From assembly GCA_027924645.1 (NCBI GenBank), contig BSBN01000494.1:754001-818000 (forward strand): a stretch of 64,000 nt of DNA, read 5' to 3'. Under the pieces are notes generated by a model that made no database searches, was not told where the DNA came from, and saw nothing but the letters and a program-made list of their open reading frames with translations. The DNA is from Cunninghamia lanceolata. Taxonomy: Eukaryota; Streptophyta; Pinopsida; Cupressales; Cupressaceae. A program made the translations under genes and the position numbers. This document shows positions 35,444 to 46,619 of the stretch, one piece after another (position 1 is the stretch's first letter; every line of letters begins with the position of its first letter).

Positions 35444-35632
35444 GCATCTATCAAATCCTGAAATGCAACTGTTAAATACTGAACTGCATCTGTCTCATTC
35501 AAAACTACATTTGTCGAATAGAAAACTGCAACTATTGCATCTTGAGCTGCAATTGTCAATTCATACAATACATCTGTAGCTTTTAACACTGCAACTATAG
35601 ACTTTAGCGACACATTTGCCAAATCAAAAATT
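35444..35632. repeat. 21-bp repeat array 3 in G1 leader
   Basis: Nine units at 35444, 35465, 35486, 35507, 35528, 35549, 35570, 35591 and 35612, strictly 21 bases apart. They are more diverged than array 2 but of the same type. Confidence 0.88.
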
Positions 35633-36409
35633 TTGGGGGAAATTCCTGAGTATCCACATTTTTGATCTAATTTGGACAGTGACCATATGTTCATACCTAA
35701 GACTTGTTTAGTTTATCCAGTTCATCCATTGCATTTGCCTAGTTTATCTTGCATTGTCTAGTTAGCCTTTGTCATCCTAGGTCATTCATAGTCATAGTCA
35801 TCTTGGAGACTTGAAATTGGGAAGCTTGTCATACTTGATCACATCATTGTCATATACTTGGATTGTCTAGACCTTGTCATTACCTATCTACAATCATCAT
35901 CAAATTGAGCTTTAAACTCATGTGTCTAGTTTAGGTTCACTTTATAGATAATCATCATTAATTTGAGCCTTAAACTCATGTGTCCAGTTTAAGTTCACTT
36001 TATCCAATCAACATTATCTCAGCACTTATCCTTTTGAGGTCTTGACATTTTGATTAGTTACCTTGGTCCATCATAGTTTGGCTTAGCACCCTTTTCAAAT
36101 TCTCAAGTTGCATATCCAAAAATTCCAAGCATAGTCATAGTCATAGAGCCATTGTCACTTTGCATGCCACACCTTAGTCATAGTTACATTGTCATTGGCA
36201 TCCCTATATTCAAACAAATCCCAAAAAAATAGCATAGTTGCATAGCCATCTCACATTGTCATATTTAGTTTGCATTCATCCCAAAACCCATAAGTCTTTA
36301 TGGTCCAAACAAGGTCACAAAGGAAACAAAATGAAGTGGACTACTCAAATCACCCCAATAATACCCCCATTAGCACCATGAAATTTGGAGATCATTCTTA
36401 AATGAACCA

Positions 36410-38730
36410 CCCGAGTTGGACTTTAATGTTGTAAATCCTTTTGAAAATCTTACCCTGCATGAGGTGGAGAAAGGTGTGACCCAACAAGAAATTGATGAGG
36501 ATGCCCAAGATCCTAAGCTATTGTATATTCTAAATGAAATTATAGTCACGGATCCACAAACATATCTTATGTGACTTCTTCAAAATGGAACCAAACTCCC
36601 TCCTGGTGTTGACATCAACATGCTTTTAGGGTCATCTTCAAACAATGTGACACAAAACCAAAGTCATACAACACCTTCATCAACTCACACCAATTCGTGA
36701 CAAGAGAACACTAGCTTACCAATGGGACAAACTACACATAACACAACGACCGTCAATATAGCTCCCATTCCACCATTTGGAGAAAACATCACAAATCCTA
36801 TGTCTCAACCATTAAACTTCACATATCCATTTTCCACCTCATCATCTCAAACTACTACACTATCAACCAATACCATACCCATGGGTCAAGATACAATGAA
36901 TTTGAATGCTTCAAAATGGCCACAAAGGATACATATAGTTACTCCACAAAAATAATCCCAAAGGACCAATGCCATACCAAACACAAACATGAACTTTGGG
37001 TCTAATCAAAACATTAATGTGCCTAATCAAACATTGACCCATCTCATCAAAACATTAATGTGTCTCATCAAAACATCAATTTGTCCCAACAAAACATCAA
37101 CTCAAATCCCATTCAACAACAAATCAATCTAAACCCTCATTTTCAACAAGCAAACTCAAATCCACTTCAATATCAATCCAATACAAACATCTCATCTCAT
37201 TTTCAACACACCAACCAAAATTTACCAAACACCAATCCAAATACCACATTCATACCAAACATCCAAAACCAAAACCCATCTTCATCACACAATCACTTTA
37301 ACATAAAAACCAACCCTTTCGCTTCGAGTATTAGATTTCAAAACACATCCACTTCAAACATGGGTTCTCAATATCACAATTCACTCATGAATGCTGCAGA
37401 CACATCATTATCCTCCATGGAAGTTTTAGCACATCAAATGCACACATTGTAACAACAAATCTCTAACATTCAAGTATTTGGGACAAAGAAGACTTACTCC
37501 ATGGAAGACTTATGTCTATTTCCTTTTGATCAGAGTATATATATGCCTTGTTTTCCTCAAAATTATAATGTCTCAAACTTTAACAAATATAGAGGAAAGG
37601 GGAGCCCAATAGAACATGTGCGAGAGTCTCATACAACTTGCCTAGAACTTGCATTTGACCATACATATCTAATGAGATTATTCCCACAAAGTCTCGTGAG
37701 ACAAGCACTTGAGTAGTTTGCACATCTACCTCTTGGGATAAGGACATGGAATGAACTAGCTGACAAATTCATAGCACATTTCTCTTATAATATCGAGACC
37801 AACATGATTGTTGCAACATTGTGTCACACCAAACAAGATGATGGAGGAGCATGGCCAGTAAGTGCCCGTGTCACATACTAGAGAACCAGTTGGTCCCTAT
37901 GTTTGTTGAAAATCTAAACACCGAATTGATGCACCAAATTTAAATTCATTGTTGGACCACCTTTGCAGATGTTGTTGAGAAAGGAGTAGTCATTGAGGAA
38001 GCACTTATTGCAAAAGGATTGATCAAAATTTTCAATTAGGACCAAAGTAACCAAAACACTTCCCATGACAAGAGCAAATTTTGGTCTAGAAACAAAAATA
38101 TAACAAATGATGGAGTAGTTGAGGCAAAAGTAATAAACAAGGCTAACCCTACCCTTACTCTCAAAGGACCAACTATACCAAACAATCCACCACCTATTCA
38201 TCAATAGACAACTAATGCGGTTCAAAACAATCAACAATGAGGTCCTCCAAATAATCATCTAAGACACAACTATACCCCCTTACTAGAACCTATGGAATCA
38301 ATTCTAAAGAAAATATTGTAGTCAAACCTCATCCAACTCCTGGAAATCAGACAATATGACCCAACTTTTAAACCGGCTTCGTGGAATGACAATGAATTTT
38401 GTGAATGCCATCGAATGAAAGGACATAAGACATCAAATTGTTTCAAATTGAAGAGCACAATTCATGACCTCATTGAACAAGGTGACATAGTACTAGATGG
38501 TCCACAAGGGTCCTCAAACAATAATCATACCATCTTCAAGAATCCCTTACAAGATCACGGGTTAGGAAAAGCCTCCAGTTCAGGGACAAATACAAATGAC
38601 CAATCCAATTATAACCATGTGTTGCCTATGAGTATACCATCAACAATATCTAAGCATTTGACAACAATGTCTTCATGCTTACTATCAAAGCCCATCCAGA
38701 ATGTGTTGTTACCACCTGAAGATCCAACCT
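36410..38730 (+). pseudogene. G1 gag (decayed, Tat type)
   Basis: The reading frame is visible from about 36410 (PPELDFNVVNPFENL). An N/Q-rich low-complexity segment (about 37015-37310) contains 21-base coding repeats of the type SHQNINL. A retrotransposon-gag domain follows (about 37555-37860: YRGKGSPIEHVRE, LMRLFPQSLVRQALE, FIAHFSYNIETN). At about 38395-38490 comes a zinc-binding-like motif of the Tat kind (CECHRMKGHKTSNCFKLKS). Stops interrupt it near 36571, 36700, 36955, 37450 and 37714, and frameshifts follow after about 37850. In a working element gag forms the particle and binds genomic RNA. This copy is dead. Confidence 0.85.
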
Positions 38731-38734
38731 GACC

Positions 38735-39466
38735 TTGCAAACTGCTTCTTCTAATCCCCAGCCGAAAGCTCAATATAACCTCTTAGACCATTTACGGAAG
38801 ACTCCTACTCAGATATCTATCTTTGAGTTGCTTTGCATATCCTCCGAACACAAAGCCATCTTAGACAAAGCCTTGCAAGAAGCATCCATCCCCATGGACC
38901 TTAATGTCAATCAATTTCAAGCCATGGTGGGATACTTGGCTACCACCCATCATGTCACATTTACCGAACATGACCTTCCTTCATAGAGCCGTAATCATAA
39001 TGACCCGTTACACCTTGAGGTATTCATTAATAAACATAAGATCCAATGAGTTTTGGTAGATGGTGGAGTAGGTCTGAACATATGTACCTTAAAATTGGTC
39101 ACAACACTGGGATTCTCTGAGGCTTGTGTAGATGTGTCTAAGAAAATTGTCATAAAGACTTATGATGATGCAGAGCATTCTTCCAAGGGCATGATTGTAC
39201 TTCCGGTAAGAGTTGGACCCACTATTCTAGATACTATATTTCAAGTCTTGGATCTAGACCTCTCATATAACCTCATTCACAGTCGCCCATGGATTCATGC
39301 CATGAAGGCCATTCCATCCACATACAATCAATGCCTTAAGTTTCCCTATAATGGCATTGAAATCACAATAGCCAGTGATCTAGATCCCTTTCAATATTGT
39401 AGCCACCTAAAAGGAACACTTGAACATCAAGTGCCTATAAACAAGGAAATTTCACCTTTCACTTAA
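38735..39466 (+). pseudogene. G1 protease region (decayed)
   Basis: YNLLDHLRKTPTQISIFELL opens a stretch typical of the gag-protease linker of plant gypsy elements. The aspartic protease core follows at about 39056: LVDGGVGLNICTLKL, with the catalytic Asp in DGG where retroviral enzymes have DSG or DTG. A C-terminal block with YNLIHSRPWIHAMKAIPST replaces the usual LLGRPWIH. A stop at about 39048 lies just before the active site, and the block ends with a stop at 39464-39466. Confidence 0.85.
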
Positions 39467-39571
39467 TCCTAATACATTGATCCTTCTACGTTATCCAAAT
39501 CTTCCACTACATTCATTCCCTCTTCCGAGCCTAAGGTCCAGATCTATGATCCAGGATGTGGGGAATACAAC

Positions 39572-40570
39572 ATGGAGAGTTCCTTTTGCATTAGCAAGCT
39601 ACTTGTGTCACCAAAATCTCATGGAAAACCGTATCCTATCAAGAAGGAGCCTAAAGTCACTATTTGTGTAATCCCCACCACCTTTACCAAGTGGGGTGAA
39701 TTGAGCAAGGAAGCCATAGATGAGGACATTTCTACATGGATTTATAAGGATGAAGAAGAAATTGAACCTGTACAGTTACCGGTTGAACAATATGGAAAAT
39801 GTTTTGAACTGATAAAGCAACAAGGTTATGATAGACATGGTGGACTTGGTCCGCATAAGAGTGGAAGGACAAAACCTTCACAACCGAGTAGGCTACCAAA
39901 GAATAAAGGGTTAGGGTATACACCATTAAAAGTGAATCCTCCTTGTACTAAGTTACTATTGGGTAAAGACGCTAATGTTTCTAAAGACATTGAGACATCT
40001 AAGGAAAATTCTAAGACCGTCCCCCTTGAAACCAAACAACCCGATGGATTTCCCTAAATTGATATATTTTGGGACCCTAACAACACCTAAGTATGCACCA
40101 TATCTTCCCTATCCTTGAGTTATACAAATACCGATGATGATTTACCCCTAGTTCAAGGTTGCAATTGATAGATTGGGACCAACAAGGTCCTCCAAGCTTG
40201 GACACATTTAAAAATGATGAAGCATTCACCGAGTTTATGGGACTTCAAGAAGGAATACCTAGTGGTGATCATAAAGTTGGATTCATCAAAGACCTCAACA
40301 ACACATCTTACTTTGGGGATTCCACTGTGCCCTCTAGTCGCAAAAGTGAAAATAATAAAACAAAAAAAGATAGGTCTCTAGGTGAAAACTGAAAGGTGCC
40401 TTTAAACCGTGAAAAAGTAAAAAGAAAGGATGTATCCAAGGGTGAAAACCTCCTTGAGGAGCCTAACAATGGAGGGTTGGATGTGCTCCCTACAACTCAA
40501 TAGAGATCACCATTTCTAGTAGAGAAATCAGTGGAAGTAAAAATTGGCACCGGCGACAGTCCTAGAATGG
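39572..40570 (+). pseudogene. G1 protease-RT linker with G-patch-like motif (decayed)
   Basis: An open stretch of 161 codons (39572-40057) is followed by a stop-riddled region to the RT. Within it, GYDRHGGLGPHKSGR and KNKGLGY (about 39824-39920) resemble a glycine-rich G-patch. G-patch modules near protease are known from some retroviruses and retrotransposons and may bind nucleic acid. The assignment rests on motif spacing alone. The remainder is acidic and low in complexity. Confidence 0.55.
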
Positions 40571-41540
40571 TTCAATTTGCATCATCCTTGATAGAAACTG
40601 AAAAACCATAATTTATGGCCTTCTTTTCCACGAGACAAATCAAATTTTCTTGGTCATATGCTAATATGGCTGGGTTAGATCTTGAGTTAGTTTTGCATCA
40701 TTTTCCATTATTTCCAAATGCAAATCTGGTTAAACAAAAGTTGAGAAAGATGCACTCCCAGATCAAACTTTTGGGGAAGGCAGAATTAATGAAGTTGCTA
40801 GATGTTGGTTTTATTTGACCTATAGACTATGCAGAATGGATTTCCAATCTTGTACCTGTAACTAAACTAAATGGAGGAATCAAAATTTGTGAAGATTTCA
40901 CAGACTTAAACAAATCTTGTCCTAAGGATGACTTCATGTTGCCGAACATGGATATCATAGTCAACCTGATGGCAGGATATGAAATGCTATCACTCATGGA
41001 CAGATTCTAAGGGTATAATCAAATTAGAATTGCTCCTGAAGACCAACATAGATGGCTTTCACTTGCCCTTGGGGTACCTATTGTTGGAATGTCATGCCCT
41101 TCAGCCTTAAAAATGTTGGAGCAACATATCAAAGGGCTACACAATTTTTCATGACTACATGCATACACTCATGGAAGATTATGTTGATGACTTGTTAACT
41201 AAATCCATTACAGGAGATAGTCATCTAGCTGTATTAGATGTAAGGTTTTCATAAGGCTGGAAGAATACAAGGTCAGATTAAATCCAAAGAAGTATGTTTT
41301 TAGAGTAACCTTCGGTAAACTACTGGGCTACATTGTGTCTTGCAGAGGTATTGAAGTTGATCTTGCAAAAGTAAAAGCTATTATGGATATGCCTCCACCA
41401 ACAAATCTCAAGCAGTTACACAGTCTTCAAGGAAGGTTACAATCAATTCAAAGGTTCATAGCACAGTTGGCTGATAAATGTCACCCATTTCAGCATTTGC
41501 TTCACAAGGGAGTCCCATTCATATGGTTTGATCATTGTTA
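40570..41540 (+). pseudogene. G1 reverse transcriptase (decayed)
   Basis: The N-terminal block FSWSYANMAGLDLELVLHH and VKQKLRKMHSQI is characteristic of Tat RTs. It is followed by LLDVGFI, then after a stop at 40816 by ISNLVPVTKLNGGIKICEDF, NKSCPKDDFMLPNMD, LSLMDRF (stop) GYNQIRIAP. The catalytic YVDD lies at about 41182-41193, and the thumb/connection segment LEEYKVRLNPKK-like to ISCRGIEVDLAKVKAI. Several stops and at least two frameshifts (near 41070 and 41150) inactivate it. Confidence 0.9.
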
Positions 41541-41965
41541 GGAAGCCTTTCAACAAATCAAGGATTGCCTATTGTCTCCTTCAGTTCTCATGCCACCTAT
41601 TGATGGAAAACCCCTAATATTGTATATATCAACAACCTCATCAGCATTGGGAGTCCTATTGGCACAAAACAATGAAGAAGGAAAAGAAAGAGCCATATAT
41701 TATATCAGTCAAACACTTGTGGGGTATGAACTTAACTATAGTCCTATTGAGAGAGCATGCCTTGCGGTGGTCTTTGCCACTCAGAAGCTCCGACACTATA
41801 TGTTAAACCATAAGACCAAGCTTGTAGGAAAGATAGAACCATTGAAGTATTTACTCAACAAAGCAACTCTAACAAGTCGACTAGTGAAATGGGCCATGAT
41901 CCTTAGCGAGTTTGATAGAGTACATAGATCGAAAGGCAATGAAAGGACAAGTGATAGCTGACCAA
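41541..41965 (+). pseudogene. G1 first RNase H domain (decayed)
   Basis: The connection segment EAFQQIKDCLLSPSVL leads to LYISTTSSALGVLLAQ, YYISQTLVGYELNYSPIERA and FATQKLRHYM. This is the Ty3-type RNase H in which the first catalytic Asp of the DAS-type motif appears as STT. A frameshift after about 41950 breaks the end. Confidence 0.85.
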
Positions 41966-42034
41966 CTCGCAGACACTCCAATAATAGTAGATCATCCATT
42001 GGTTTCTAATTTTCTCGATGAGTAAATTTTCATA

Positions 42035-42430
42035 GTAGAAACTTCAAACACATGGCAACTTTATTTTGATGGATCCTATACAAATCATGGTTCAGGGGTC
42101 GTAATTCTCTTTGTCACACCTCAAGGAGACACAATACCTAAGTCATTCAGAATAATATTCTCTTGCACCAACAACATAGCAAAATATGAACCATTACTCA
42201 TAGGACTTTGCATGGATATTAAATGGAAAATAAAAAGTCTTCAAGTCTATGGTGATTCACAATTGGTTATCCATTGGGTCAATGATGATTATGATACAAA
42301 GGATGAAAATCTCACATCGTACAAACGGATGGTCAATAGTTTTAAGCTGCATTTTGATGTCATCGTCTTTAGTCAAATTCCCAAGATTTAGAATAAAGAA
42401 GTCGATGCAATGGCCACCATAGGATCTCTT
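42035..42430 (+). pseudogene. G1 second, archaeal-type RNase H (aRNH)
   Basis: After a stop at about 42023, the frame reads WQLYFDGSYTNHGSGVVIL, SCTNNIAKYEPLLIGL, LQVYGDSQLVIHWVN and VDAMA. The FDGS Asp, the Glu of KYE, the Asp of GDSQ and a late Asp form the RNase H tetrad. A stop at about 42390 falls between IPKI and VDAMA. This additional domain between RNase H and integrase is known from the Tat clade and supports the lineage call for G1. Confidence 0.88.
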
Positions 42431-42439
42431 CTGGATATA

Positions 42440-43804
42440 CCTAACAATGTGCCTCAGTATGAGTTTTTGGTGGAACAACTTTTGATCCCTCCATTTGATA
42501 TTCTTGAATCTGAGCTTGTGTGTGAAATTGTTGGTCCTGACTCCCCTTGGTATATAGATATTTACAACTACTTGCATGACCAAATCATTACCCCTGACTT
42601 GTCTTCCAATCAGCAAAAAACTTTTATCCATCAAGCCTCTAGATATGTCATCATCGGCAATACCCTTTACCACCGAAGCCTAGAAAATACCCTCCTTAGA
42701 TGTCTCGATTCTGATGAAGTGAAAATAGCTTTGCATGAAGCACATGATGGTATATGTGGAGCTCACTCTAGTGGTCCTACTTTGGCTAAGAAGATCATGC
42801 AAATTAGATACTATTGGCCTACTATGGAATGTGATGCATATAATTTTGTTAAAAAATGCCAACAATGTCAGATACATGGAGATCTTGTACATGCACCTGC
42901 TCAAGAACTTCATCTAATTACGTCACCGTGGCCTTTTTCTCTATGGGGACTCGACCTTGTGGGAAAGATTCATTCTACTTCCGCTAATGGACATAAATTC
43001 ATTATCACTGCAACTAAATACTTCACAAAGAGGATCGAAGCCATTCCCATGACCTATATTACTGGAAAGCAAATATGCAAGTTCATTCTTAATTACATCA
43101 TATTTCGATATGGTGTCCCCCAATCCAACATTATAGATAATGGTTGTTTGTTCAAAAATTAGGATGTTCATCAACTATGCAAAAAATTCCATATCCATCA
43201 CCATTTCACCACTCCATATTACCCCTAGGGTAACAGTCAAGCTAAGGCATCTAACAAGACCATTATTAAAATCCTAAAGAAGACTGTCAATGATGTTGGC
43301 CATGACTGGCACATCCAACTTAACCCAACCTTATGGGCTTATCGAACCAGCATCCATACTCCCATTGGATTCACTTCGTATTCCCTTGTCTTTGGTTCTG
43401 AAGCTATTCTTCTCATTGAGGGCGAGTTACCCTCCTTGAGAGTATCTATACAACAGTTCATTTATGATGAAGAATATCACGTATCCAGATTACATGAGCT
43501 AGAATTGTTGGATGAGAGATGACAAAATGCATTGGTTAATCTATAAGCCTATCAAAACCATCTTCGTCATAGCTACAACAAGAAAGTCTGGGTTCAACAT
43601 TTTAACATTGGGGACTTGGTTTTAAAAGAAAATCTAAAGAATCAATTGGATCGAGAGAAACCTGGAAAGTTTGAGCCTAATTGGTTGGATCCTTACATCA
43701 TAACTGTAGTCTATGGATCTGATGCTTATCAACTTGCTACTCCTGAAGGTGAACCGCTACTAGAACCCATCAATAGCATGCACCTTTGCAAGTACTATAC
43801 TTGA
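42440..43804 (+). pseudogene. G1 integrase (decayed, catalytic Glu lost)
   Basis: The HHCC zinc domain is present (HEAHDGICGAH, CQQCQIHGD at about 42870). The core follows with GLDLVG (Asp) and IIDNGCLF (Asp). At 43244-43246 the codon is AAG, giving GNSQAKASNK where the family has QAE, so the catalytic Glu is Lys. The C-terminal part includes a GPY/F-like segment (KPGKFEPNWLDPYII, SMHLCKYYT), ending at 43804. Stops lie at about 43160, 43228, 43520 and 43543. Confidence 0.9.
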
Positions 43805-44529
43805 TCCTTAGGGAATCCCAATATTTCAAAAAAAAGAAAGACCGTCCAATAGTGAAAACCATTTCAGTGGTGCTTTGGATGATAAAAGTAGTAAAAAGAA
43901 ATAATACATCCAATAGTGCAAACCACTTCGGTGGTGCTTTGGATAAGTACCATGGTGAAAACCTGGCAAATAGGTGCCATGTGTAGTTAGTTTTTGCTCT
44001 ACCATCTACCATCATTCTATCTGATCTTTCACTTCACCCTTCATAATCTATGCACACCCTCATCCATAATAAAATTCCACTAGCTTTCCATACATAATCC
44101 ACATCATAATCCACTAGCCTTTCATACATAATCCACATCATAAGGCTTCATTGTCCTTCTCATGGCTTGAGAATAGTTAGCATTTTATGTCTATTGCTCT
44201 CTAAATCCATCCATAATAAATATTACCCCATCCCCTTTCCTTCATAATAATTTTATCCTATACCTAATTGGGGGCAAATCCTTGACTTAGGTCTTCATAG
44301 GGGATCGTAGACATGGTATCAGAGGACATCTATCAAAACATCCCAAAAATCCAAAAAAATCAGAACATTTCAAAAATAAAAAAATCAAAACATTCCAAAA
44401 AATCCCAAAAAAAATCAAAATATTCCAAAATCCAAGAAAAGATCAAAACATTTCAAAAATCCAAAAGAAAATTTGAAAAACGTCAAAAAATTTCTAAAAA
44501 CAGTGTCGGTCATCGAGTTTGTGTCCATG

Positions 44530-44930
44530 TTAGTCCACCTTGTCAAGCTACATTGTCTTTGCACTTTACATAGGAAAGGCCATCATCGATGAGCACCTGA
44601 GACCTTAGGTTAGTCCCTTAGGTTCTTTGAGTCAAGCCTGGTTGAACTACGTTGTTTCTGTGTTTTACATAGGCAAGGCCATCATCAATGAGCCCTTGAG
44701 ACATTATGTCAATCCCTTAGGTTCGTTGAGTCAAGTCTAGTCGAACTACATTGTCTCTGTGCTTTACATAGGCAAGGCCATCATTGATGATCCCTCAAGA
44801 CATTAGGTCAGTCCCTTAGGTTCGTTGAGTCGAGTCTGGTTTACGTAGGCAAGGCCATCATTAATGAGCCCTCGAGACATTCGGTCAGTCCCTTAGGTTC
44901 GTTGAGTTAAGTCTACCATTGTTCATATTC
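44530..44930. repeat. 99-bp tandem array in G1 3' region
   Basis: The landmark tagg(a/c)aaggccatcat begins at 44571, 44670, 44769 and 44846, giving periods of 99, 99 and 77 (the last unit has a 22-base deletion). Units also share cccttaggttcgttgagtc. Confidence 0.9.
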
Positions 44931-44941
44931 CATAATAAGTT

Positions 44942-44946
44942 GTCCC
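44942..44946. repeat. Target-site duplication gtccc, left copy (Copia-C)
   Basis: gtccc precedes TGTTAG at 44947 and recurs at 52200-52204 after the right LTR. Confidence 0.92.
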
Positions 44947-46318
44947 TGTTAGATTCAGGATAGACAACTAAGAGGGGGGGTGAATAAGTTGACCAAAACT
45001 TTCTTGTAATAAAACACTTAAATCCACTTTGTAATTTAGTAGCATAATAATAAATCAATCATGGAAACATAATGTATTAAATCAAGAGTAGAAACACATC
45101 AACACATAAGACACCAAGATTTTGATGTGGAAAACCCAGTTAAGGGAAAAACCATGAGGTGATTAACCCAATATTGTATTCTCTATTAGAAGAATAGAAG
45201 GAACAAAATAACACATGCCAATTAGGGCTCACTGCCCGAGCACACTGCTCACAAGAGGCCCACTGCCTACAAGAGACACACTATCTACAAAATAATACGT
45301 ATCACATACTTGAACTGGAGAATAGTATCTTCACCATGCTTGAGTCAGTTCCATTTAAGCGCAATACTTATGCTCTTCTTTTCGCTCTCCTCTTCGCTAC
45401 CACACTCATCTTCACCAGATCACCATGAAATGACTTTACAATTTCTTATTTATATAAGACATCAACTTAGGAATAATCATCTAAATCAGAAAACATTACA
45501 GAGCAAATACATAAATACATCATGACTAATTGCAAATGACTTCACACGGAACAACACACTGTCGGCCACACAGATCTAAGACTTCAATCTTCTTCTAGGA
45601 ACATGCCAATCTTCACATAACATCTTCAAGATCATCCACAGGATGTGTAACTCATCCGGTTGGCCAGACTTAGGAAGAACACCATCATCTGGAAGTAATT
45701 CTTTAATTGTGAGCTCAAACTCCAATGCGGACCACCAACACAAACTAGACATGATCCAAAGACCTCCACAAGCTTTCCTGAATTACCAGGAACATCCACA
45801 CTAGATCTGCTTACTAAAATCCTTATCTCCTTCATCTAGAATCTCAAGAACACAGTCTGACATCACTGTCACAATGGAGTAAATGCTTGCGGACCTCCAG
45901 ACCATGAACCAATTGAGTTGTCAATTTATATTGACTTCCTAAACATTCCCTCAAATCCGTAGAATAGGATATTGCATTTCTAGATCTCACCGGACCTATT
46001 TGTGTCATTCTGTCACCTCTGAACACCTGCCAAAACTAGTTTTACTTGAGCGCCCAAAACTTCTTCAGATCTTCATGTAGACCTCTAAAATCTTTAATGG
46101 ATCACCTTAAGACATATCTACAAACCCATTGATGTACATCCTCTAATCTTCATCTTAGTTAGGATCTTTAGCTTAATGTCTTCATTGTTCTTCTCTGTTT
46201 TTGATTAGGACTAATTTTCTCAATATCCTCAGCACACAGCTCATCCAATCCTTATCATCAATGCAATAGGAGTGTGTTGACATCAATGACAACATTGGTT
46301 AGGCCCATACTTGCAACA
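44947..46318 (-). repeat. Copia-C 3' LTR (left copy)
   Basis: 1,372 bases, TGTTAGATTC to CTTGCAACA. Confidence 0.93.
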
Positions 46319-46619
46319 ATCTCCCCCTTTATCATTGATGGAAACATATGATGTGAAAAACTATTTTAATCATCAAGACAAGAACTTCTCCTCACTGTCA
46401 CAACTTCTCTTCCTTTCCTGCTCCCCCTTTGATTAGCAACCACTTGTTTTTCACATGTCTTCTCTCCCCCTTTGACATCAATGGCAAAGGGCACATACTT
46501 ACAACTCCACTACTTTAGAATCATACTAGTTGCTCCCCCTGAGTAGCAGCTCCCCATCATCAATCTGAACCACAAGATATGACTGTGATAACCACTAGAC
46601 TGATGCACATTAGTGCACC
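46319..46619 (-). promoter_or_regulatory. Copia-C polypurine tract cluster
   Basis: On the minus strand, aaagggggagat abuts the 3' LTR at about 46319-46330. Further aaagggggag copies lie near 46421, 46464 and 46533. The segment also spans the 3' non-coding part after the RNase H stop at 46620. Confidence 0.75.

Larger units (their letters stand above)
33738..36409 (+). other. G1 leader, non-coding and rich in tandem repeats
   Basis: About 2.7 kb between the 5' LTR and gag. It holds three arrays of one 21-base repeat, a 68-base duplication (34601 and 34669) and a 58-base duplication (about 35904 and 35962). No primer site starting with TGG is evident directly after the LTR. No coding signal on the sense strand. 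Confidence 0.65.
43805..44946 (+). other. G1 3' non-coding region, part 1
   Basis: Contains a 65-base duplication (about 43845 and 43910, with ccaatagtgaaaacca and ggtggtgctttggat), a 36-base duplication (about 44085 and 44121), an A-rich tract with repeated tccaaaa/tcaaaacatt words (44336-44505), and a 99-base tandem array (44530-44930). No coding signal. Confidence 0.75.

Noticed and set aside
33801..35632. Regular repeats considered as a CRISPR array
   Set aside because: Units are directly adjacent without unique spacers and lie in a plant retrotransposon leader.
44313..44573. 86-codon Lys/Ser-rich frame
   Set aside because: It is the translation of an A-rich simple repeat in the G1 3' region.
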